From an uncultured Saprospiraceae bacterium (lineage in GTDB: Bacteria > Bacteroidota > Bacteroidia > Chitinophagales > Saprospiraceae), in the NCBI GenBank assembly GCA_943788055.1, contig CALSOU010000002.1:124001-188000 (forward strand): a stretch of DNA of 64,000 nucleotides, given 5' to 3'. Below, one piece after another: positions 30,509 through 38,134 of this stretch. The notes under the pieces were generated by a model. It saw nothing but the letters and a program-made list of their open reading frames with translations. It was not told where the DNA came from and made no database searches. The number at the start of each line of letters is the position of its first letter. Within the stretch, counting starts at the first letter, position 1. Both the position numbers and the translations under genes were made by a program.

Positions 30509-33500
30509 CTATCTCAAGATCATCAGCTTTTCAATGACTTTGTCGCTCGTCTTAAGATCTTTAATCTCGATCAGATACATCCCAGCCTGTAAAGCGCTAA
30601 CATCGAGTTGAGTACCTCGAACTTCTTGCACGACTAACCTACCTTCAAGATCATATAGTGTAAGCGCACACTCTATATCACCGTCAAAGGCAATACTTAC
30701 ATTATTCACGGCTGGATTGGGGTAGATAACGAATTTCGTCTCACCGATCTCATGGATGGCAGATGTTACTAAATCCATACCATCACAATCTTCATCAATG
30801 CCATTGTTGGGAATTTCGACGGCATCAGGATTGATGTCGGCATTTTCATCGTCACAGTCTTCAGCTAAACCAAAGCCATCTTGATCCAAGTCATCATCCA
30901 ATGTCTCAGCATTACAATCGTCATCGATACCATTGTATGGCACTTCTGGCTGCGCAGGATTAATGTCTGGATTCGAATCATCGCAATCTGCGAAATCCGG
31001 AAACCCGTCTTCATCAAGGTCAATTGCATTTGGGTCATAGAACCCAAAATCAACCGTATTATTACCTCCAGCATCAAAATCAAAAATACAATCCTCGGGA
31101 TCTCCGTCATTCAGTGGTTCTCCATCCGTAGTCAAAGTCACTATTCCTGAAAATATATCGCTAAATGCACTACCAGAGCCATTGTTATCTAAGTCCACGT
31201 CATTGTCGGCATTTTCTTCATATACATCCGATGAAACGAAACCCTCTAAAGGTTCTCCTACATCCCAATTATTCACCTGCCAAACGAATACCACATAGTT
31301 GCCAGGTTCTAATCCTTCAAAACGATAGTACCCATCCGCATCCGTCACTTGCACTCCTCCGAAACCTTGCCAATCCGGAATATCATCAGCATCAGAATCT
31401 GCCCAGATGAGCACCGAAACACCTGGAATCCCTGGTTCAAAAGAGTCATTAATTCCGTTCTTATTGAAATCATTCCAAACTCGATTTCCAATCGAAACCA
31501 ATTCGCTTGGAATAAGATTTTCACCGCAATCTGCATAACAAAATGCTTTGGCATTAATCGCTGAAATCATTTCTTCTCCCAAGGTCTTACCTATATTCAG
31601 ATAAGTCTCTGCATTATTGTTGAAATGGTGTACAGCTGCTTGTGGTGACTCATCTTCCTCCTTGAAGTACGGTTTGGTATCTACAAAGCCAAGTCTTCCT
31701 CCGTAAGTTTCATCGTTGCAACCTACCTGTTCCTGTGCTACAGATACAATTTCTTGCATATCGTTGACCCACCCATCACTACTTGCTGTATAGCCTCCAT
31801 GTCCTGAACTTGCAATCACAATTGGCAGATCTGGATTTCCTAAGTCCGCTCTCACATCATTCACAAGATGGATCAAATTACTTTCATAGTTGTCGAGAAA
31901 ATCCTGGCTTGCTCCATCATTCCAACCTTGAAACCAAGCAAATCCTGAAATTTCATAGTCTTCCTCTACAATTACAGGAAATTCTGAGGATAGATTACTT
32001 GTTACCTGATTCACTGTTTCGATCATAGCCGTATAATACGGTCCTGTATCTCCACTTGCTGAAGGTGGTCTAAAATCTTCCGCAAGGCTTTTGCCACCCC
32101 ATGCAGTTTTGATGATTAAGACTGGATCATCGTAATAGGCGTCGAGCTGATGCGCAAACATAAGTTCAGGTCCTATCAGATTTGAATTAGCTCCCTGCCC
32201 TACTGTCGCATTGGTTCTTATAGTATCACTGTCGGATCTTGGAAAATAAACATAGGTATTTTCAAGACTTTTCCAATTGTCAACTTCTCCAATTGTAGAC
32301 CATTTTCCATCTGCATCTTTGTTCATTACATCTGTCAAACTTCCAGGATCATTTTCGGGATCTGTTATACTTCCGTAACCTTGCATATTTGACTGTCCAG
32401 CTAGCACAAAAACACGCAATTTGCTGTTAGATTTTTCCTGTCGAGTGACAATCGGCACATATCCCACTTCCATACCAGCAGGCGGTGTTACAATGATCTC
32501 AGGATCTAGTGTTGCCAACTCTCCCACCTCAGGATCTGCCGCGTATTGATCCGTATGACTCCAGTTGGAATGAATCAATTCAACACGCTCTTGCATCTTT
32601 TCAAGCATCTCAGCAGGAAGGTTCGCATGCACAATTGACGGTTGATCAATAAATCGATACCAATAATAGGTTAGAGTACTTCCATCACCCAAATCTGCTG
32701 TAAATGGGCCAGCTGAGGGTCCAGGACTCTTCCACGGACCATCCGGATCTTGCCAAGCACAATCATCTTCCATCGGTGTCAGATATGGAATCTCACTCCT
32801 TGGAACTGTAGGAACTGGTGTAGGCGCCAAATTTGAAGAAGCCGGTACATCGATTTCTGCTATAGGTTTCCATTTATCGTCTTCTAGTTTGTAGTACTCA
32901 GGAAGAAGGACATTTTTCTCTGTTTTGTTAACCACATTCAAGTCAAATGAATAACCCATCGTATTTGAATTCATTTGAGTAGGATTCATGAAGGCTAAAT
33001 CGATATCATGATTGTAGCCATCAGGTCCCGAAGATGTTATTTCTCCGACCATCGAACCGCCATTATTCTTGAATGGTACTGCAATTGTTCCATCCACTTT
33101 AAAACTTGGATCGACAACCTGCCCTCCATTAAACCAAGACACCATATCGTCCCACAAGGCATTTTGGGAATAAACAGAAATACCATGCATCGCAATACCA
33201 TTGTCTTCTCCACTGATCGGGAATTGCATAGCGAGTGTCTTAGCGTAGGTGTCATCGCTATCGTCTTTCGAAATAATAGCAGGGGTCGTCGCATGTTCAA
33301 GTCCAAAACCAACGTTCGGTTCAGAAGGTCTACTATCGAGGAATAAACCTTCCAAGGAAGTATCTTCAAGAACGGGTTCTGTCCAAAAAGTCGGCATAAA
33401 GAATGTAGCTGGACCTTTGAAATTTGTACTATTCAACATCAATGTCCAACATTGATTACCCGTTTCGATATCGACTCCTGCTGTTTGTTCAAGTGGATCT

Positions 33501-34069
33501 GTGATAGGTAGTGGTGTGTAACCATAACCCAACAGTTCGCCATTGAGACATTGAGCAACATTCAGTCCATCCGGTGCCCATAGCAATCGATTGGACAATT
33601 GCGCAACGCCATATTTTCCGCCGGGAGTACTCCAATCGCGTTGACCATTCGGTAAATTATTACTTCGACCTGCCCCTGTTCCATTGGCCCAAGCAAAAAA
33701 GTTATGTGAAACACCTCCCATGATAAATTTGGGTGTGTCTTTGCCAAATCGAGTATCTCCCCACCAACCGAGACCACCTTCTATCGTCGTATAGAATTGA
33801 TCTGGTTCGTTCCCTGTTTTTTGTGTAGTCATCCAGCAACCTGCTAGCCCCATCTGATAATTGGAAGCACCCGGATAAGGACTATACGTTGGCCAAGCTG
33901 CGCTGTATAGCGTGTAGCCAGCACCAAAGGACTTATCACTAACATCCTCCGTTGCAATCCAAGTAAATCCGCTTCGATTCGCATTGGTAATTTGGGCTTG
34001 CGTGCTTATTGAAAAGCTACATAAGATGAAAGAAAATAGAATGAACTTTAAATGGCTATGCATAGACAT
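30509..34069 (-). CDS. Multidomain T9SS-secreted protein: SGNH/sialate O-acetylesterase-like domain, SdrD B-like domain, MopE-type repeats, sorting domain
   Basis: RVFVLAGQSNMQGYGSI; GNRVWNDFNKNGINDSFEPGIPGVSVLIW...GYYRFEGLEPGNYVV; two DLDxDG...DCDDxNxxINPxxxEIPxNGIDxDC repeats; VIYPNPAVNNVSIAF...LQAGMYLIEIKD. Confidence 0.85.
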   Translation of the reverse strand: MSMHSHLKFILFSFILCSFSISTQAQITNANRSGFTWIATEDVSDKSFGAGYTLYSAAWPTYSPYPGASNYQMGLAGCWMTTQKTGNEPDQFYTTIEGGLGWWGDTRFGKDTPKFIMGGVSHNFFAWANGTGAGRSNNLPNGQRDWSTPGGKYGVAQLSNRLLWAPDGLNVAQCLNGELLGYGYTPLPITDPLEQTAGVDIETGNQCWTLMLNSTNFKGPATFFMPTFWTEPVLEDTSLEGLFLDSRPSEPNVGFGLEHATTPAIISKDDSDDTYAKTLAMQFPISGEDNGIAMHGISVYSQNALWDDMVSWFNGGQVVDPSFKVDGTIAVPFKNNGGSMVGEITSSGPDGYNHDIDLAFMNPTQMNSNTMGYSFDLNVVNKTEKNVLLPEYYKLEDDKWKPIAEIDVPASSNLAPTPVPTVPRSEIPYLTPMEDDCAWQDPDGPWKSPGPSAGPFTADLGDGSTLTYYWYRFIDQPSIVHANLPAEMLEKMQERVELIHSNWSHTDQYAADPEVGELATLDPEIIVTPPAGMEVGYVPIVTRQEKSNSKLRVFVLAGQSNMQGYGSITDPENDPGSLTDVMNKDADGKWSTIGEVDNWKSLENTYVYFPRSDSDTIRTNATVGQGANSNLIGPELMFAHQLDAYYDDPVLIIKTAWGGKSLAEDFRPPSASGDTGPYYTAMIETVNQVTSNLSSEFPVIVEEDYEISGFAWFQGWNDGASQDFLDNYESNLIHLVNDVRADLGNPDLPIVIASSGHGGYTASSDGWVNDMQEIVSVAQEQVGCNDETYGGRLGFVDTKPYFKEEDESPQAAVHHFNNNAETYLNIGKTLGEEMISAINAKAFCYADCGENLIPSELVSIGNRVWNDFNKNGINDSFEPGIPGVSVLIWADSDADDIPDWQGFGGVQVTDADGYYRFEGLEPGNYVVFVWQVNNWDVGEPLEGFVSSDVYEENADNDVDLDNNGSGSAFSDIFSGIVTLTTDGEPLNDGDPEDCIFDFDAGGNNTVDFGFYDPNAIDLDEDGFPDFADCDDSNPDINPAQPEVPYNGIDDDCNAETLDDDLDQDGFGLAEDCDDENADINPDAVEIPNNGIDEDCDGMDLVTSAIHEIGETKFVIYPNPAVNNVSIAFDGDIECALTLYDLEGRLVVQEVRGTQLDVSALQAGMYLIEIKDLKTSDKVIEKLMILR

Positions 34070-34262
34070 ATGATTGATTGAAAAGACTCGCTAAAAGTGG
34101 AAAACAGAACTAACAGCAAGGTACGACAAAACGACTAGCTGGTCAAGCTGTTCTTTCATTTTTTTGATTGCCATATATACTTGTGACAAAACAAAAGTCA
34201 ATATCAACAAGAATCGATCTTAGCTGGCAGCAAAAACCTTAGGCTACCCCTTTATTTCTTTC

Positions 34263-34886
34263 TCAATATTTAAGAGTAATCACTTCGGAATCGCCTTTTG
34301 ACTTCACGTTTACGATAAAGAGATTATCGTAGGCATTTTCTGGTAGATTGGGATAATCGGAAGTACCGGTTAAAACATTCAAGAAATTGGGCGTGGTATT
34401 GCTATGGCCTACAATAAGGACCTTTCCACCATTGACATTTTCCAAAATATCGTTGGTAACTGCCTGTTGATCGAAGCCTCCGTAATTGGTGATCTCCAAG
34501 CCTTGATTATCGGCCGTTGGTTGAGCGGTATCCATGGTTCGATTGTAATTGGTACTATACACGCGATCAATATCAAGCTCTGAAAGAATTCCAGCTAGTT
34601 TTTCAGCACGTTCCATGCCTTCTGCACTTAATACCGGATCACTTCCTTCGCCTGTCGTTTCAGCATGTCTAACTAAAATGAAATTGGTAATGCTTGCCTC
34701 CTCTTCAATAAATATTGTATCCGTTGTTGATATGATGATCGTGTCCGTATTGACGACAACAAGGGTATCATTTACGGTAATATATTCTGTTTCAATAATC
34801 GTTTCGGGCTCGCAACTTGAGAAAAGTCCGAAGAATACCGCAGCAAAAGTGAAGGTAACAATGCTGAATAAGAGTTTATTTTTCAT
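34263..34886 (-). CDS. Histidine phosphatase (phosphoglycerate mutase-like) lipoprotein
   Basis: Lipobox FSSCEPE; FILVRHAETTGEGSDPVLSAEGMERAEKLAGIL...VYSTNYNRTMDTAQPTA...VLIVGHSNTTPNFLN. Confidence 0.88.
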   Translation of the reverse strand: MKNKLLFSIVTFTFAAVFFGLFSSCEPETIIETEYITVNDTLVVVNTDTIIISTTDTIFIEEEASITNFILVRHAETTGEGSDPVLSAEGMERAEKLAGILSELDIDRVYSTNYNRTMDTAQPTADNQGLEITNYGGFDQQAVTNDILENVNGGKVLIVGHSNTTPNFLNVLTGTSDYPNLPENAYDNLFIVNVKSKGDSEVITLKY

Positions 34887-35027
34887 TTGTTTAGTTTAAA
34901 GCAACGTTCTAGGGTAAATGCAGATTCAATATCCAAGTTAGGATAGCTAAATATACAACTAAGCTAGGTAGATTGGGAAATAAAAGGGAGTGTACGCCAA
35001 TAAGGGTATGAAAATAATGGGGGGAAT

Positions 35028-35179
35028 GTGGATTTAATTCAAATTTGCATGCTCAATCGGCCAATCATTTTGAAATGGGTCTAAAAGGCTACTTGAAGCA
35101 ACAGTCTAGCTTTCAAGTTTCGCTATTTTCGATCGCCTAGAGGGACGAACTATTGCCTTATGAAATTGAGAAATTTGTG
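35028..35179 (+). pseudogene. Decayed partial duplicate of the TonB-dependent receptor gene
   Basis: Ungapped match to 39555-39706, 5 mismatches in 152 nt by eye; one mismatch gives a TAG (tcg to tag) in the receptor frame. Confidence 0.9.
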
Positions 35180-35199
35180 AACGGTTTGTGTTGTTTTTT

Positions 35200-35215
35200 A
35201 TTGTGCCTAACGTTC
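35200..35215 (-). repeat. Direct-repeat copy GAACGTTAGGCACAAT
   Basis: Minus-strand 16-mer; second copy at 37394-37409 with one mismatch; contains GTTAGGC, matching the attC core consensus GTTRRRY. Confidence 0.6.
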
Positions 35216-35219
35216 TGGT

Positions 35220-35243
35220 TAAACTGCGTTTTAATGCAGTTTA
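35220..35243 (-). terminator. Stem-loop downstream of the esterase pair (terminator or part of a cassette-boundary element)
   Basis: TAAACTGC-N8-GCAGTTTA perfect 8-bp stem. Confidence 0.45.
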
Positions 35244-35260
35244 GGTTTTACTATGCACTT

Positions 35261-36394
35261 TTATTTTGTTTTTATCAACCCTATGGATTGATTTTCAATA
35301 TTCAAAATATAAACATTAGGAGCTAATGAAGACAAATCGATTGTATTAATTTGAGAATTCAATTTACCACTCTTTACTAATTCTCCAATAACATTGTATA
35401 TCGAAAAATCATTGGATTGTGCAGATTTTACTTCAATCGTAAGCACCTGATTAAAAGGATTTGGAAACACCTTATAATTGTCAGTCTGTCCATTATTTTC
35501 GTTGATAGATGTAGTTATACATCCAATTAATCCGTTGATGTCATAACGTGAAACAAATTGCCAAATCTCTATATTCGCATCAATCGTCATATTTCCAAAA
35601 CTTCCAGGCCAATCATGTCCTCCTCCTATCACTTTTAATTCCTCCACGTAGGCACAACCTGATGCAGTGGACCAAGTATATCGTTCAACACTTGGACTTA
35701 CAGTACTCATGGTAGCAGTTGTGTCACAATTGTTATGCGTTGCCCAATACATATGTGTTGCTGCTGCGGAGATATAATATTCTATACCGCCAAATACGAT
35801 TCCAATGTATGGAGAAACCAAGTCATCCGTACCAAGAATTGTAAGAACTCCAGTGGGATGCACCGGAGAGCAAAAACTATTTGGATTGGCTTGCATGGTT
35901 CTGGCTACTGGAGCTATAGCTGCAATTCTGTTATTGAGCTTACATCCAAGTTCAAAGGTCATATCTCCTCCTAAGGAATAGCCACAAGCATATATTCTGT
36001 TCTGGTCTATTTGATAATTACTAGCAATCGTATCTATCAATGAACTAAAAAAGGGCACATCATCAAAAGTACCTGGGACTTTAGGAATCCAGTTAAAAGA
36101 GTTTCCGTCACTTGGGTCAGGACGTGCTTGGGGATAAACTAGAATAATTTCAGCAGTATCGGCAATAGGTCTCATGTCGGAAGCTGCTTGCCAAGCGGAA
36201 TTTGTACCACCTCCTCCATGTAAATTAAATAGTAAAGGAAAATTTGTAGTTCCATCATAACTCGCAGGAACGTAAATACTATATTCTCTTGTTAAGCTGT
36301 TATGCTGTACGGTTTCGCTCATGTATCCTTGAGCGTAGCCTGCATTAATAAAAGCAGTGAATGCTATTAATGACAGAATTTTTTTTGTTGTCAT
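35261..36394 (-). CDS. Secreted PHB depolymerase/LpqC-family esterase with T9SS sorting domain
   Basis: REYSIYVPASYDGTTNFPLLFNLHGGGG; IYACGYSLGGDMTFELGC; C-terminal VFPNPFNQVLTIEVKSAQSNDFSIYNVIGELVKSGKL. Confidence 0.88.
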   Translation of the reverse strand: MTTKKILSLIAFTAFINAGYAQGYMSETVQHNSLTREYSIYVPASYDGTTNFPLLFNLHGGGGTNSAWQAASDMRPIADTAEIILVYPQARPDPSDGNSFNWIPKVPGTFDDVPFFSSLIDTIASNYQIDQNRIYACGYSLGGDMTFELGCKLNNRIAAIAPVARTMQANPNSFCSPVHPTGVLTILGTDDLVSPYIGIVFGGIEYYISAAATHMYWATHNNCDTTATMSTVSPSVERYTWSTASGCAYVEELKVIGGGHDWPGSFGNMTIDANIEIWQFVSRYDINGLIGCITTSINENNGQTDNYKVFPNPFNQVLTIEVKSAQSNDFSIYNVIGELVKSGKLNSQINTIDLSSLAPNVYILNIENQSIGLIKTK

Positions 36395-36462
36395 AATTAT
36401 CTTTTTTATGGTTTTACAATAATCTATACCATTTGAAGCACGGGTTACCCTACTTTTATTCT

Positions 36463-37350
36463 TTATCTCAATCCATTTATGTCATAACGTGATACAAAAT
36501 TCCAAACCAATTCAGAAGCATTTTGACCTTGAAAGGTTGAATTAAACCAAACGTGGTCTCCTCCGATATATTTGTAATGTTCAACGGAAACTAAGCTTTC
36601 TCCTTGGTCATATACATAATGTTCAATTGTCATTCCTCCGCTATTGTCGTCGGTTACAGTTGGGTTTGTAGTCGTGTTATTGAAATTCATCCAATGGTCC
36701 AATGTACTTTGCGCAGAGTTCCAGCCACTTCCACCATTATAGGGCAGAACACCATCAGAGGTTCCGTGAAGATGAACTACTGGCATTGGATGACTTGTTG
36801 GTCCAATACAATCTAACATAACACCTGAAACAGAGGCTACCGCAGCAATTAAATCACTTTTATAGTTCGCAAGTCCATATGCCATCATACCACCGTTTGA
36901 GTATCCAGCAGCATAAATTCTTTCCATATCAATGTTATATTGCGATGAAATCTCATTTATCATTAATTCAACAAAACCAAAATCATCAGCATCACTTTTA
37001 TTGTCTCCACCATTTGGACAAGCATTCCAATGAGGTGAACCATCCAAACAGCCACCTTGAGGATAGACTAAGATAAAAGTATCAGCTTCTGCCAATGAGC
37101 GCATATCTGCTTCTTGCATGTAATCACTTGCGCTACCACCAAACCCATGAAAATTAAACATTAAAGGAACAGCAGATGTCCCGTCATATGAGTTAGGTAT
37201 ATACAATACATACTCTCTATTGATACCGTCATACACTAAGGTCTGTGCATAAGTATTTGAATAGCAACTCTCCGAATTATTTTTATCATCTTTTTTACAG
37301 CTAGTCAGGGTTGTTAATAGAATGGCAAAAAATAAAATTGATTTTTTCAT
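36463..37350 (-). CDS. PHB depolymerase/LpqC-family esterase lipoprotein, paralogous to the adjacent gene
   Basis: Lipobox LTSCKKD; REYVLYIPNSYDGTSAVPLMFNFHGFGGSASDYMQEADMRSLAEADTFILVYPQG; IYAAGYSNGGMMAYGLA. Confidence 0.88.
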   Translation of the reverse strand: MKKSILFFAILLTTLTSCKKDDKNNSESCYSNTYAQTLVYDGINREYVLYIPNSYDGTSAVPLMFNFHGFGGSASDYMQEADMRSLAEADTFILVYPQGGCLDGSPHWNACPNGGDNKSDADDFGFVELMINEISSQYNIDMERIYAAGYSNGGMMAYGLANYKSDLIAAVASVSGVMLDCIGPTSHPMPVVHLHGTSDGVLPYNGGSGWNSAQSTLDHWMNFNNTTTNPTVTDDNSGGMTIEHYVYDQGESLVSVEHYKYIGGDHVWFNSTFQGQNASELVWNFVSRYDINGLR

Positions 37351-37393
37351 TATACTTTCTTTTTTTAGTATTTATCATGGTCTCTCCGTTTTA

Positions 37394-37409
37394 ATTGTGC
37401 ATAACGTTC
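37394..37409 (-). repeat. Direct-repeat copy GAACGTTATGCACAAT
   Basis: Minus-strand 16-mer, one mismatch to the copy at 35200-35215. Confidence 0.6.
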
Positions 37410-37755
37410 CGTTTAAAAGAAGTAGCGGTTTGAGATTACTGCCAAAACGATATTATTTATACCTATATTGTAAGCTGGCTTTTTTTCAATTCAGCTTGGT
37501 TTTCAGCATTGGCAAAGACATACTCTTTTGCGATTTTTGGTTTATGTGTTGGCTGTAGTGAATTGCAAATGTGTATGGCTTTAAGCGTTGGAAAATTTTA
37601 GCTCTTTTGGTTTTTAGAGTGTTAGAATTGAGCATTGGCAAAAATCGAAAGTGCTAAAATATGCGGCTGGAACTATGAAACGGTCTTGTATATGCGTAGA
37701 GCGACCGATAGGAAGCATTATCGCATATACGATGTTAGCAGACGTTTTTTACAAA
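37410..37755. repeat. Non-coding palindrome-rich boundary element
   Basis: Inverted repeat GTATATGCG...CGCATATAC near 37690-37731, internal AGCATTGGCAAA repeats at about 37505 and 37631, GTTAGC near 37735; no supportable ORF. Confidence 0.45.
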
Positions 37756-37771
37756 CTTTGAAGTAATAAAA

Positions 37772-38017
37772 TCACAATTTGATGATTTTAGTAGACCTGT
37801 TTCCATTATTCGATTCAATCGTAACTGTATATAATCCAGAAGCTAATTTTGATACGTCAACTAGTTCTTTTTTAGCTGTGAGTATCAACTGACCAGAATT
37901 ATCATAAATGCTGACTTTTCTTAAAACGCTGTTTGCGTCTAGTTTAATTTCTAAGACATTATTTACCGGATTAGGATACAAACTCAATGTGCCTTCAAAA
38001 TCTAATGTACGAATTGA
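37772..38017 (-). pseudogene. Orphan T9SS type A sorting domain (remnant of a secreted protein gene)
   Basis: *SIRTLDFEGTLSLYPNPVNNVLEIKLDANSVLRKVSIYDNSGQLILTAKKELVDVSKLASGLYTVTIESNNGNRSTKIIKL*; no upstream coding body or signal peptide. Confidence 0.75.
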
Positions 38018-38098
38018 TTAACTGAAAGTTGGAATATATGATTAAACACTAGCTTAATGCTTCTGTTCTTGTTGTTACAAGCGATGTACATTATCTGT

Positions 38099-38106
38099 AC
38101 CTTTGA
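38099..38106 (+). promoter_or_regulatory. Candidate -7 promoter element TACCTTTG upstream of the TonB receptor gene
   Basis: Matches TAnnTTTG about 30 nt upstream of ATG 38135. Confidence 0.35.
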
Positions 38107-38134
38107 ACGTTTCTACTAATTCCTCCTTAAGGTC

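Noticed and set aside
30865-33455. Many ORFs of 60-110 codons on both strands within 30.5-34 kb
   Set aside because: They are shadow frames of the 1186-aa gene, whose own frame has clear domain motifs; none has recognisable domains.
37410-37755. CRISPR array
   Set aside because: The repeated AGCATTGGCAAA motif occurs only twice with irregular spacing; no cas genes.
35200-37760. Bona fide mobile integron
   Set aside because: No integron integrase, attI site or multi-cassette array in the window; only cassette-like boundaries are claimed.
34900-38134. Transposon or insertion sequence
   Set aside because: No transposase ORF or terminal inverted repeats with target duplications seen; only the direct repeats and TonB fragment are supported.
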